The notes under the pieces: generated by a model
Databases searched by the model: none
What the model was told of the DNA's origin: nothing
The model's input: only the letters and a program-made list of their open reading frames with translations
Program-made: the position numbers and the translations under genes
Assembly: GCA_046290435.1 (NCBI GenBank)
Contig: JBKAGO010000041.1
Coordinates: 1-64,000, forward strand
Direction: 5' to 3'
Length of the DNA stretch: 64,000 nt
From: CAVQUE01 sp046290435
GTDB taxonomy: Bacteria; Actinomycetota; Acidimicrobiia; Acidimicrobiales; UBA8592
Shown: positions 16,171-24,852 of the stretch, piece after piece
Position numbering within the stretch: the stretch's first letter is position 1
Layout: each line of letters opens with the position of its first letter

Positions 16171-19098
16171 ATGAGATCAGCCGAGACGACCGATCTCATC
16201 GACCGGGTGCGCACCCGACGCACTCGTCGCATCGATCTCGACGCCACACTCGGCTTCGGCTCGGCCTACGGGCCGTGGCTCGAGGTGGCCGTCGAGTCGG
16301 TGACCGCCGGTCTGGGTCGCCCCCTCCAGCCCCTGGCCCGACTGGCCGAACACCAACTCCAACAGCGCCTCGCCGCCATCGCAGGCCCCGTCCTCCTCGA
16401 CGCGTTCCGGTCGACCGCTGTGGGCTACGAGCGATTCGTCGAGGGCATCGTCGAATCCGGCTGGGACGCCGTCCGCGACGAGGCGCCCGTTCTCGATCGT
16501 CTCCTGCAGTCGGTGACGCTGCAGTGGATCTCGGCGACCATCGAGTTGGGCCGGCGCCTCGAGCGCGATCGTCCGGTCCTCGCCGCGGGTTTCGGTTTCG
16601 ATGTCGACCGGATCGTCGCCGTGTCGGGCAATCTCGGTGATCCCCACCACGGGGGCCGGACCGTGATCGGTGTCCGCGACGCGGGCGGTCGGCGCATCGC
16701 CTACAAGCCTCGCTCCCTGGCGCCAGAGGCCGCGTTCGTCGAGGCGCTCGCGATCGTCGCGCCTGCAATCCCCGATGTCGCCACCAACCAGCCCGTCGTC
16801 GCCGTTCGCCTCGACCCTGACGGCGACATCGCACCAGCGGGCCACAACCGCGCCCACGCCGGAGCCTATGGATGGATGTCCTGGGTCGACAGCGAGCTCG
16901 ACTGCCCACCCGGGGACGTCGAGCGGTTCTACACCGCAGCCGGGGCGCTCATCTGCGTCGGTCAGATCCTCGGGCTCTCCGATGTCCATCTCGAGAACCT
17001 GATCGCGTCGGGACGAACGCCGGTGGTCGTCGACCTCGAGTGCCTCCTCACCCCCCAGTTCGACTCGAGTCGACTCGACGGAGACGAAGGAGCACGGCGG
17101 TTCTTCCGGGATTCGGTCCTACCCCTCGGGATCCTCCCCGGCTCGATCCTGGGGTTCGGTCCGGTGGGCGTCGACCGAACCGGCCTGAGCGGCCGTGGTG
17201 GTGCCCCGACCGGCAACTGGGGGCGACGCTGGGTCGGCCTCGGCACCGACGACATCGATGTGGCCCGCCAGCCCATGACCGTGGCCAGAGCCATCAACCT
17301 CCCGGTGCCTCTCCGCAACCAACGTCGGCTCCCGCCGATACCCACCGCCGGCGTGGTCGACGGCTACCTGCGAGCAGCCGAGGCGCTCACGAGCGGACGA
17401 GTCGACCTCCCCGCGCTCGCCGGCGTGCGTCCCCGGGTGTTGTTCCGCATGACCAGCCGCTACACCGAGGTGATCGGACGGCTCCTGTCGCCGGCCTGCC
17501 TGACCGACGAGGCGGCCTTCGCCGATGCACTCGAAGGGGGCCCCGACTGGGCCGGCGCATTCGACGACATCGGATCGACCGGCTCGGGAGGTGTCCGCTG
17601 GCAGGAGGCGCTGATCGAAGACGAGCGGGCGTCGATGGCCGACCTCGACGTGCCCGCCTTCTGGTTCGATCCGGCGGCAGGCACAGTCCGCCTCGGTGGC
17701 GTCGACCACGGCGGCATGTTCCGGTGCCCGCCGCTCGAGGACGTGGAACGGCGCCTGGGTGCGCTCGCCGACCGCCGAGACCTCGAGGCCGACGTCATCC
17801 GCATCGCGCTGCAAGGACACCGGGTCGGAGCCGCGGAATCCAATCGGGCCTCGGCGAACGATCGCCCCCCCACCCCGCAGGGAGAGCACGACTCCGAGCG
17901 CCTCGCCCTCGTGACTGCCAGGGACACGGCCACCGAGATCATCGCCCGGTTGATCCAGAGCAGCATCGAGGTGGACGGCAGGGTCAGATGGCTCCACGCC
18001 GCATCGGCTGCCGGTGCCGACCTGCGATCTCCGGCGCTGACCACGGGCGGGTTCTACGACGGAACCTCCGGGATCGGACTCGTCCTGGCGTTGGCTGCCG
18101 GCCGGTTCGACGACGGCGGTGACACGACCGCTGCCTTTGCCCGCCGGTGCCTCGCCGATGCGTGGGCGCTGCTGGCTCCTGCCTCGACACCGCTCGCCGG
18201 CGCAGCGCTGGCATCGGGAACGAGCGGGTGGGCGTACGCTGCAGCAGTCGCCGGGAGCCACCTGGGCGATACAGAGCTGTGCAACCAGGCCCGCCTCCGT
18301 GCACTGCCCGACGAACTGACGATCGGCTCGGGCGATTCGCTCGACCTCATCGGAGGCTGGGCTGGTGTCGTTCTCGCTGCGCAGGCAGTCGCGGCCACGA
18401 CCGGCGACGAGGACCTGGCCGCACAGGTGGCGGCGTGCGCCGACGCCGTGGCGGCCGAGATCCAACGCCGCGACGAGATCGGCATGGCGCCTGCACATCA
18501 CCGGCTGAGCATGGCGCATGGCAGCTTCGGGATCTCGCTGGCGCTCCTCCGGGCGGCCGCTCCCGGCTCGCTCGCCGAACAAACGGCGCGGCACCTGTTC
18601 GACGTCCAGCGCAGCCGTATCGCCGAGCGCGACTGCATTCCCGGACGAGTCCATCGAGAGCACGGCCGGATGCTCCCCGATCTCAGCTGGTGCTGGGGCA
18701 CTGCCGGCTACCTGATCGCGGCCAACGGCCATGGTGGCATCGGGCTCGAGAGCTCGGGGATCGACGACCGAGCGGCGGCGAATGCCGTTGCGTCTTCCAA
18801 CTCGTGGGGTCCGGTCGACCGGCTCTGTTGTGGAACAGCAGGACGCCTCGTCGCGCTCGCGGACCACGGGGCCCGTGCGATGGCCGCCGAGGCGACACAC
18901 CATCTCGTCGCTGGTTGGAAGACCGGGCGTCTCGTCACCGATGCCGGTATCGACGTAGCCAGTCCAACGTTGTTCAGAGGCCTGGCCGGCATCGCCTACG
19001 CCCTCATGTCGATCGTCGAGCCGGTACCGAACGTCCTGCGCCTCGACGCAGCACGAGCGACGCCGGCGATCGCCGCTGGGAACGCCGCAACGCCCTGA
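16171..19098 (+). CDS. lanM: Class II lanthipeptide synthetase LanM (ProcM-like zinc site)
   Basis: A 975-residue two-domain enzyme. The N-terminal dehydratase (DUF4135) shows the kinase-like Lys179 in AYKPR, DVHLENLI (271-278) and the metal motif VVDLECLL (286-293), so it should phosphorylate and eliminate Ser/Thr. The C-terminal LanC-like cyclase starts near 600, with GFYDGTSGIG (627-636), MAHGSFG (781-787), WCWGTAG (Cys841) and LCCGTAG (Cys886, Cys887). The usual zinc ligands are Cys, Cys and His; here the histidine is Cys887, the three-cysteine site known from ProcM-like enzymes, which tend to be substrate-tolerant. It lies just after its precursor gene. No LanT protease-transporter or immunity gene is adjacent. 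Confidence 0.92.
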   Translation: MRSAETTDLIDRVRTRRTRRIDLDATLGFGSAYGPWLEVAVESVTAGLGRPLQPLARLAEHQLQQRLAAIAGPVLLDAFRSTAVGYERFVEGIVESGWDAVRDEAPVLDRLLQSVTLQWISATIELGRRLERDRPVLAAGFGFDVDRIVAVSGNLGDPHHGGRTVIGVRDAGGRRIAYKPRSLAPEAAFVEALAIVAPAIPDVATNQPVVAVRLDPDGDIAPAGHNRAHAGAYGWMSWVDSELDCPPGDVERFYTAAGALICVGQILGLSDVHLENLIASGRTPVVVDLECLLTPQFDSSRLDGDEGARRFFRDSVLPLGILPGSILGFGPVGVDRTGLSGRGGAPTGNWGRRWVGLGTDDIDVARQPMTVARAINLPVPLRNQRRLPPIPTAGVVDGYLRAAEALTSGRVDLPALAGVRPRVLFRMTSRYTEVIGRLLSPACLTDEAAFADALEGGPDWAGAFDDIGSTGSGGVRWQEALIEDERASMADLDVPAFWFDPAAGTVRLGGVDHGGMFRCPPLEDVERRLGALADRRDLEADVIRIALQGHRVGAAESNRASANDRPPTPQGEHDSERLALVTARDTATEIIARLIQSSIEVDGRVRWLHAASAAGADLRSPALTTGGFYDGTSGIGLVLALAAGRFDDGGDTTAAFARRCLADAWALLAPASTPLAGAALASGTSGWAYAAAVAGSHLGDTELCNQARLRALPDELTIGSGDSLDLIGGWAGVVLAAQAVAATTGDEDLAAQVAACADAVAAEIQRRDEIGMAPAHHRLSMAHGSFGISLALLRAAAPGSLAEQTARHLFDVQRSRIAERDCIPGRVHREHGRMLPDLSWCWGTAGYLIAANGHGGIGLESSGIDDRAAANAVASSNSWGPVDRLCCGTAGRLVALADHGARAMAAEATHHLVAGWKTGRLVTDAGIDVASPTLFRGLAGIAYALMSIVEPVPNVLRLDAARATPAIAAGNAATP

Positions 19099-19153
19099 GA
19101 GCCGGATCGACCCGACGCGCGACCCGAGCCCGATGTGCCAGGCTCGTCGGCCT

Positions 19154-20806
19154 ATGGCGACCAACCCCACCATCTACCCGGCCCGTGCGGTGCACACCCT
19201 CGAACACACCCGGCCCACCGCCGAGGCGGTCGCCGTCGCCGACGGGCGCATCCTCGGCGTCGGCACCATCGACGAGCTGTCGGTGTGGGGCACGCCCACC
19301 ATCGACGACCGCTTCGCCGACGACGTCATCCTTCCCGGCTTCGTCGAGGCCCACGCCCACAGCTTCGAGGGCGCGCTCTGGCAGTTCACCTACTGCGGGT
19401 GGTTCGACCGCACCGACCCCGACGGCCGGCTCTGGCCCGGATGTCGCAGCATCGACGACGTCCTCGACCGCCTCCGCGAGGCCGACGCCGCGCTCGCCGA
19501 TCCCGACGAACCCCTGTGCGCCTGGGGCCTCGACCCCATCTACTTCGCCGGCGAGCGCCTCGTCGCCACCCACCTCGACCGGGTGTCGACGCGGCGGCCG
19601 GTCTTCGTGCTCCACGCCAGCATCCACCTGGCCACCGTCAACACCGCCTGCATGGACATCGCCGGCATCGACGCCGACACCCCCGTCGAGGGCGTGCCCA
19701 AGGGCGGCGACGGCCGACCCATCGGCGAGCTCCAGGAACCCGCCGCGATGTCACTGGCCGGCGACGCCTTCCGGCGGCTGTTCGCCGGGCTGCGCACCGA
19801 CCAGGCCGTCGAGAACTTCGGTCGCCTCGCCCGCAACGCCGGCATCACCACCATCACCGACCTCGGCAGCACGTCCATCGTCGCCGACGAGGTGGTCGAC
19901 CGGTGGCTGCGCATCGTCGACGGCGACGACTTCCCCACCCGGGTGTCGATGTTCCACAACCCCGGCTTCGGTGGCTCCGGCGACCTCGCCGCCGATGCCG
20001 GCACCGTCGTCGCCCGCCGGGCTCAGAGCACCGACAAGATGCGCTTCGGCCACGTCAAGTTCGTCCTCGACGGCTCCATCCAGGGCTTCACCGCCCGGCT
20101 CAAGGCCCCCGGCTACCTCGGCGACCGACCCAACGGGCTGTGGCTCTTCCCGCCCGAACAGGTCGAACCCCGGCTCCAGGCGTTCCACGACGCCGGGCTC
20201 ACCGTGCACTGCCACTGCAACGGCGACGAGACCGTCGACGTCTTCCTCGACGCCGTCGAAGCCGTGCTCGCCCGGTCTCCTCGACTCGATCACCGCCACA
20301 CGGTGCAGCACTGTCAGCTCACCTCCGACGCCCAGTACCGGCGCATGGCCACCCTCGGCGTCGCCGCCAACCTGTTCTCCAACCACCTCTGGTACTGGGG
20401 CGATCAGCACCGCGACATCACCGTCGGACCCGATCGCGCCGCCCGCATGAACGCCGCGGCCACCGCCCTGCGCCACGGTGTGGCCCTGTCGATGCACTCC
20501 GACGCAGCCGTCACCCCGCTGGGCCCGCTCCACGTCGCGTGGTGCGCCGTCAATCGCATCACCGCGACCGGCGACGTCCTCGGACCCGACGAACGCATCG
20601 GCGTCCTCGACGCGTTGCGTGCCGTCACCGTCGGCGCCGCCTACCAGCTGAAGATGGACCACGAGATCGGCACGATCGCCCCCGGGAAACGGGCCGACCT
20701 CGTCGTGCTCGGCGGCGACCCCCTGGCCGTCGAGCCGACCGAACTACGCGACGTCCCCGTACGCGGCACGATGCTGGGCGGCCGCTGGTCGCCGGCCGAC
20801 GGCTGA
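19154..20806 (+). CDS. YtcJ-like metal-dependent amidohydrolase
   Basis: A 550-residue amidohydrolase of the amidohydrolase-3 (YtcJ/NfdA) type. The HxH metal motif is in VEAHAHSFEG near residue 58. The later histidines are in HCHCNGDE and RHTVQHCQ (about 352-395), and the aspartate is in HSDAAVTP. The C-terminal IAPGKRADLVVLGGDP is typical of the family. The ATG at 19154 is chosen over one seven codons upstream, without strong evidence. It lies 55 bases after lanM but shares no obvious function with it, and the CobW GTPase gene follows after 11 bases. Confidence 0.87.
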   Translation: MATNPTIYPARAVHTLEHTRPTAEAVAVADGRILGVGTIDELSVWGTPTIDDRFADDVILPGFVEAHAHSFEGALWQFTYCGWFDRTDPDGRLWPGCRSIDDVLDRLREADAALADPDEPLCAWGLDPIYFAGERLVATHLDRVSTRRPVFVLHASIHLATVNTACMDIAGIDADTPVEGVPKGGDGRPIGELQEPAAMSLAGDAFRRLFAGLRTDQAVENFGRLARNAGITTITDLGSTSIVADEVVDRWLRIVDGDDFPTRVSMFHNPGFGGSGDLAADAGTVVARRAQSTDKMRFGHVKFVLDGSIQGFTARLKAPGYLGDRPNGLWLFPPEQVEPRLQAFHDAGLTVHCHCNGDETVDVFLDAVEAVLARSPRLDHRHTVQHCQLTSDAQYRRMATLGVAANLFSNHLWYWGDQHRDITVGPDRAARMNAAATALRHGVALSMHSDAAVTPLGPLHVAWCAVNRITATGDVLGPDERIGVLDALRAVTVGAAYQLKMDHEIGTIAPGKRADLVVLGGDPLAVEPTELRDVPVRGTMLGGRWSPADG

Positions 20807-20817
20807 GGACGCCGACC

Positions 20818-21804
20818 ATGGGCTTCCTCCGCCGATCCCCGCCGGCTGCGCCGCCGCGTCGCGACTCCGGGGCGCCGATCCCGCTCACCGTGCTGGGCGG
20901 CTACCTCGGCGCCGGCAAGACCACCCTGCTCAACCGGCTGCTCGCCGACCCGAAGGGCCGCCGGCTGGGGGTCATCGTCAACGACGTCGGCGAGATCAGC
21001 GTCGACATCGCCCTCGTCGCCGAGACCGACGGTGACACCATCGGCCTCACCAACGGCTGCGTGTGCTGTTCGCTGGCCGACGGGTTCCTCGGTGCGCTCG
21101 ACCGCCTACGCGAACCCGGGCGTGGCATCGACCACGTCGTCGTCGAGGTCAGCGGCGTCGGCGACCCCTGGAAGGTGGCCCAGTGGGGCCGCACGCCCGG
21201 GTTCGTGCTCGACACCGTCGTCGTGCTCGCCGACGCCGAGACGGTGGTCAGCAGGGCCGACGACCAGTGGGTCGGCGAGACCGTCCGGGCCCAACTCGCC
21301 GGAGCCGATGTCGTCCTGCTGACCCGGCTCGACCTCGCCGAGGACCCCGACCGTGTCATCGCCGACCTCACCGGCTGGATGGGCGACGTCACCGTCGCCC
21401 CCGTCGTGACCGACGCGGCGGTCATCGTCGACGGCATCACCACACCCGACCCGGCCCGCCTGGCGGCCCTGGGCGACGCCCGCCGCGCCGACGGCACCGT
21501 TGCGGGGGACGGAGCCGCCGGGCATGCCCACCACCGCGTCGCCACCGTCGAGATGACGACACCGCGTCTCCGCTCGGAGTGGAAGACGTGGCTCGGCGAA
21601 GCCCCCGAGGCCGTGGTGCGGGTGAAGGGCTTCGTTCCCGTCGCCGACGACGAGGGCTCGACGGTGGTCGAACTCGTCCAGCTCGCCGGCCGCCGCATCG
21701 AGGTCATGGCCTGGCGTGGCGCCGTCCCCGACACCACGCAGCTGGTGGTCATCGCGACCCAGGCCATCGACGGTCTCGACGACTGGATCGACCGAGCGCG
21801 CTGA
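20818..21804 (+). CDS. CobW/P47K-family metal-chaperone GTPase
   Basis: A 328-residue G3E GTPase. The Walker A GYLGAGKTTLLN (about 28-39), the metal-binding GCVCCSL (CxCC) near 80, VEVSGVGDP and the base-specific motif TRLDLAE are all present. The C-terminal CobW_C domain runs from about 240. Such proteins insert metals, often zinc or cobalt, into client enzymes. The client could be the amidohydrolase encoded just upstream, and a CDF cation transporter follows after a palindrome, so the trio may share metal supply. That link is inference. Confidence 0.9.
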   Translation: MGFLRRSPPAAPPRRDSGAPIPLTVLGGYLGAGKTTLLNRLLADPKGRRLGVIVNDVGEISVDIALVAETDGDTIGLTNGCVCCSLADGFLGALDRLREPGRGIDHVVVEVSGVGDPWKVAQWGRTPGFVLDTVVVLADAETVVSRADDQWVGETVRAQLAGADVVLLTRLDLAEDPDRVIADLTGWMGDVTVAPVVTDAAVIVDGITTPDPARLAALGDARRADGTVAGDGAAGHAHHRVATVEMTTPRLRSEWKTWLGEAPEAVVRVKGFVPVADDEGSTVVELVQLAGRRIEVMAWRGAVPDTTQLVVIATQAIDGLDDWIDRAR

Positions 21805-21825
21805 AACGCTGGGATCTGAACCGCT

Positions 21826-21913
21826 GGGGTCAAGTCGTACTTTCAACCAACTCTGGCTCTCTGGCCTCCCCTGCCCGCCCGCTCGGAGTTGGTCGAAAGT
21901 ACGACTTGACCCC
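21826..21913. repeat. Palindrome of a second REP-like family
   Basis: An 88-bp palindrome with 28-base arms: the left begins GGGGTCAAGTCGTACTTTC and the right ends GTACGACTTGACCCC, with one mismatch. The ends GGGGTCA/TGACCCC, the preceding CCGCT and the overall size are the same as in the RAYT-flanking family, but the inner arm differs completely. It lies 21 bases after the CobW stop. Confidence 0.88.
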
Positions 21914-21981
21914 TTGTGCTGAGCTCTTGTGCGGTCCAATGCCTCTCGGGCTCTCGGCTTTCGAGGGGTACGGTCGGACGG

Positions 21982-22893
21982 ATGGGAGCGCATGACGACG
22001 GCGCCCGCGGTCAGGGTGCCCACACCCACGACGGTGACACCTCCGTCACGCGCCTCGGTGTCGCATCGGGCATCAACGTGGGCTTCGCCGTCGTACAGGT
22101 CGTCGTGGGCCTCGCACTCGGATCCGTCGCTGTGCTCGCCGACGCCGCCCATCAGGTCGTCGACGCTCTCGGCCTCGTCACCGCGCTGATCGCGCTGACG
22201 CTGGCCCTCCGCCCCTCCGACGACCAGATGTCCTTCGGCTGGGGCAAGGCCGACGCTCTCGGCGGTCTGCTCAGCGCCGTCCTGCTGCTCGTGTCGGTCG
22301 GCTGGATCGTCCTCGAGGCCGTCGAACGCCTCCGCGAACCCGCCGAGGTCTCCGGCGCCGGCGTCATCGCCATCGGCCTGGCCGGTATCGCCGTCAACGG
22401 CGGCAGCGTGCTCCTTGTCGGCCACGGCCACCAGCTGTCGGTCGAGGCCGCCCGCCTGCACCTGCTCACCGACCTGGCCGGCTCGGTCATCGTCGTCGCA
22501 ACCGGCCTCGTCCTCACCGCCGGCGGTTGGGATGGCATCGACCCGCTCGCCTCGCTGCTGCTCTCGGCGCTGGTCCTCCACGCCACTTGGCGCCTCGCCC
22601 GCAACGCCGTCGACGAACTCCTCGACCGTGCACCGGCCACCGTCACCCCCGACGCCATCCGCGACGCCCTCGCGGATCTCGGTGGTGTCACCGATGTCCA
22701 CCACGTCCACAGCCGGCCCCTGGGCGGCGGGAAGGTCAGCGTCACGGCCCACGTCGTCGTGGACGGCGCCCAGTCGCTGCACGAAGCCCAGGCCACCATC
22801 GATCAGGTGTCCGCCCGCCTCGCCGACCGGTTGGGCGTCGCCCACACCACCCTCCAGCTCGAGTGCCACGACTGCGACGCCCCCGAGCACTAG
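21982..22893 (+). CDS. Cation diffusion facilitator (CDF) transporter
   Basis: A 303-residue CDF-family efflux transporter for zinc or a similar divalent cation. It has a His/Asp-rich N-terminus, six predicted membrane helices from about 28 to 215, and the paired metal-site motifs in ADAAHQVVD (helix 2) and HLLTDLAG (helix 5). A cytoplasmic C-terminal domain follows (about 215-303, ending ECHDCDAPEH). It would export metal in exchange for protons. The closeness of a CobW GTPase supports a metal-homeostasis link. Confidence 0.9.
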   Translation: MGAHDDGARGQGAHTHDGDTSVTRLGVASGINVGFAVVQVVVGLALGSVAVLADAAHQVVDALGLVTALIALTLALRPSDDQMSFGWGKADALGGLLSAVLLLVSVGWIVLEAVERLREPAEVSGAGVIAIGLAGIAVNGGSVLLVGHGHQLSVEAARLHLLTDLAGSVIVVATGLVLTAGGWDGIDPLASLLLSALVLHATWRLARNAVDELLDRAPATVTPDAIRDALADLGGVTDVHHVHSRPLGGGKVSVTAHVVVDGAQSLHEAQATIDQVSARLADRLGVAHTTLQLECHDCDAPEH

Positions 22894-23165
22894 ATCTCTT
22901 GGCCGGCTCGTCTCCGGCGGGCTGGCGCCGGGATCCCTGGGTTGGGGTCATCTCACGGTCGGTTCCCCAAGTACGTCGCCGGCTGGTGTCGGCGGGCTGC
23001 GCAGCTGCGGCGTCGCGCCGAGGCGGCCGAGGGGGTGCCCAAGTGACCCACCGGGGTGCGTCGCCGTCTCGGGGGCGGCGCGGAGCGCCGACGGGTGCCG
23101 CCCCGGTTGGTCTGCCCTGCTGGGTTTCTTGGCCGGCTGCTCCACCGGGCCGAACGGGGCGTGGC
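22894..23165. other. Intergenic region between convergent genes
   Basis: This 272-base stretch between the CDF gene and the convergent SUKH-like gene has no credible ORF. The 12-mer TCTTGGCCGGCT occurs at 22897-22908 and again at 23127-23138, and GC-rich runs between the two could fold, but I see no clear terminator. Confidence 0.4.
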
Positions 23166-23795
23166 TCAGGTGGGGTCGAAGGTGCGGTCGACCAGGTCGC
23201 TCCACAAGGGGAAACGGCGGTCGGTGTCGGGCTGCCACATGGGCAGGGGGATGCCGAACCGGTTCTGCATCCAGGCGGCGAGGTCGACGCCCGCGACGGC
23301 GACGTCGGCACCATGCACCGACAGGACCGGGTTGCCGTCGTTGGACTCCTTGCCGAGCGCGATCGTCAGCGGCACCGCACACCTGCCCCATAGCGGGAAC
23401 AGCGGCGACGCCTCCACCGCTTCGGCCACAACCGCCCGCCGCTTCGCAGCGGCGTCGGGTCCACCAGGAGTGGCCCCCCACGCGGGAAGCCACAGACCGT
23501 CCTCGACGGCGTCGACGATCCCGTCGACCAGCGATCCGCACCAGGCGGCCCACGTCCCGGCGGGATCCTTGTCCCACTGCACCCACGGCGGGGTCTCGGG
23601 CTGGCCCATCACCAACAGCATCCCCACTTCCAACGGCAGCTGATGGCCGACGATGCGTTCGACCTCGGCCAGCGCCGCGTTGGTGATGCCATCGGACCGG
23701 TCCTCGCCGAGGCGGTCCAGAGCGAGAACGATGAACGCTTCCCAGGCGTCCTCGTCCGGCGACGGCTCGATGAACGGTGCCCCGTCGAAGTCCAC
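23166..23795 (-). CDS. SUKH/SMI1-KNR4-like protein
   Basis: A 209-residue soluble acidic protein resembling the SMI1/KNR4 (SUKH) superfamily. An N-terminal helical part (EDAWEAFIVLALDRLGEDR) leads to an LPLEVGMLLVMGQPE-like region and many tryptophans (WVQWDKDPAGTWAAW, FPLWGR). SUKH proteins often act as immunity proteins to contact-dependent toxins, but no toxin gene is adjacent. The GTG start at 23795 is chosen because GAGGGG lies nine bases upstream; the open frame extends further without a better start. The assignment to SUKH is tentative. Confidence 0.55.
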   Translation of the reverse strand: MDFDGAPFIEPSPDEDAWEAFIVLALDRLGEDRSDGITNAALAEVERIVGHQLPLEVGMLLVMGQPETPPWVQWDKDPAGTWAAWCGSLVDGIVDAVEDGLWLPAWGATPGGPDAAAKRRAVVAEAVEASPLFPLWGRCAVPLTIALGKESNDGNPVLSVHGADVAVAGVDLAAWMQNRFGIPLPMWQPDTDRRFPLWSDLVDRTFDPT

Positions 23796-23977
23796 TTCGT
23801 TTGTCCCCTCTCGGTTCCGCCTCGTTCGATGCGGACTTCCACCAAGGAGCGAGAGTTTATCTATTGTTGATCTCGGGCGGACCAACAGAGGGCTCGATGA
23901 TCCGACCGGCCGTTTCCGGTACGAGCAGGTTGCAGAAAAGCCCAACCGACTCAGCACAGCAGTTCTTCAGCACACCG

Positions 23978-24691
23978 CTATCCGCCGTCGGGTGTCAGAA
24001 ATGCGCGGATGGTCGCGGCCACTGGTTCGGGCGCCTTGCGATGGACCGAGTGACCGGCAGCGGGAACGACGACACTCGAGCGCACGTCGAGGTTCTTCTC
24101 GAAAACAGCGGCCGATGCTGCGAACCGCTTGTCGTGTTCGCCCACGATGACCAGCGTCGGCGCCGTGATGTCGTTCAGGTGATCGATCACCCAGCTGTCG
24201 ACGTGTTTGGAGATGACCTCGCTGCCCTCGGGCAGTTCGAGCTTCGCCGCCGACGCATCCACCGAGGCGTTCCACTGCTCGCGGGCTTCGTCCTTGCGGA
24301 AACCGGGGCCGGCGGCGACGAGGATCAGGCCGGCGACCTGGTCGGGATGCAACAGCGCGTAGGCCAGCGACAGGTACCCGCCGAGGGAGTGGCCGGCGAG
24401 GACGCACGGGGTTCCGGCTGCAGTGACGACCCGCTCCATGTCGGCCAGCGCGTGTTCGCGGCTGTAGTTGCCCGGTGGCGGCGCATCGGACTCGCCGTGG
24501 CCGCGCAGATCCCACGACACGCAGTGGGCCGTCGCACCCGCCGACGCGTCGGTGAGCTGCGCGATGACGCCGTCCCACACGGTGCGGTCGTCGACCCAGC
24601 CGTGGGTGAACACCACCGTCGGCCCCTCGCCGGTCTCGGTGATACCCAGATGGATCGGTTCGTCGGTGGTCGGTTCGTCGGTGCCAGTCAC
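23978..24691 (-). CDS. Alpha/beta hydrolase
   Basis: A 237-residue alpha/beta-hydrolase. HGW lies in the oxyanion region (VVFTHGWVDD), DLRGHGESD is present, the nucleophile elbow is GHSLGG, and the catalytic histidine is in AAGHSVHRK near the end. The GTG at 24691 is used because a palindrome lies just upstream and no earlier start has a ribosome site. Function is not predictable; esterase or epoxide-hydrolase-like activity is possible. Confidence 0.83.
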   Translation of the reverse strand: MTGTDEPTTDEPIHLGITETGEGPTVVFTHGWVDDRTVWDGVIAQLTDASAGATAHCVSWDLRGHGESDAPPPGNYSREHALADMERVVTAAGTPCVLAGHSLGGYLSLAYALLHPDQVAGLILVAAGPGFRKDEAREQWNASVDASAAKLELPEGSEVISKHVDSWVIDHLNDITAPTLVIVGEHDKRFAASAAVFEKNLDVRSSVVVPAAGHSVHRKAPEPVAATIRAFLTPDGG

Positions 24692-24714
24692 GGTCGCCGA
24701 GCTTAGGCCCTCGC

Positions 24715-24765
24715 CGAAATCTGGGACTCGTGCCGGACTTCTGTCGGCACAAGTCCCAGATTTCG
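24715..24765. repeat. Third-family palindrome, copy 1
   Basis: A palindrome of about 51 bases with arms CGAAATCTGGGACTCGTGCCG and its near complement (one mismatch), around a loop of about nine bases. Its outer 14 bases CGAAATCTGGGACT match those of the element at 26137, while the inner part differs. It lies between divergent genes (alpha/beta hydrolase and lipoprotein). Confidence 0.85.
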
Positions 24766-24852
24766 CACCCGGCTCGGCTGACGAAGTCACACGGGCCGAC
24801 GGGTGCCGCCGAGGATCCGTCGAACCCGATACGACCGTGCCAGGATGCGCCG

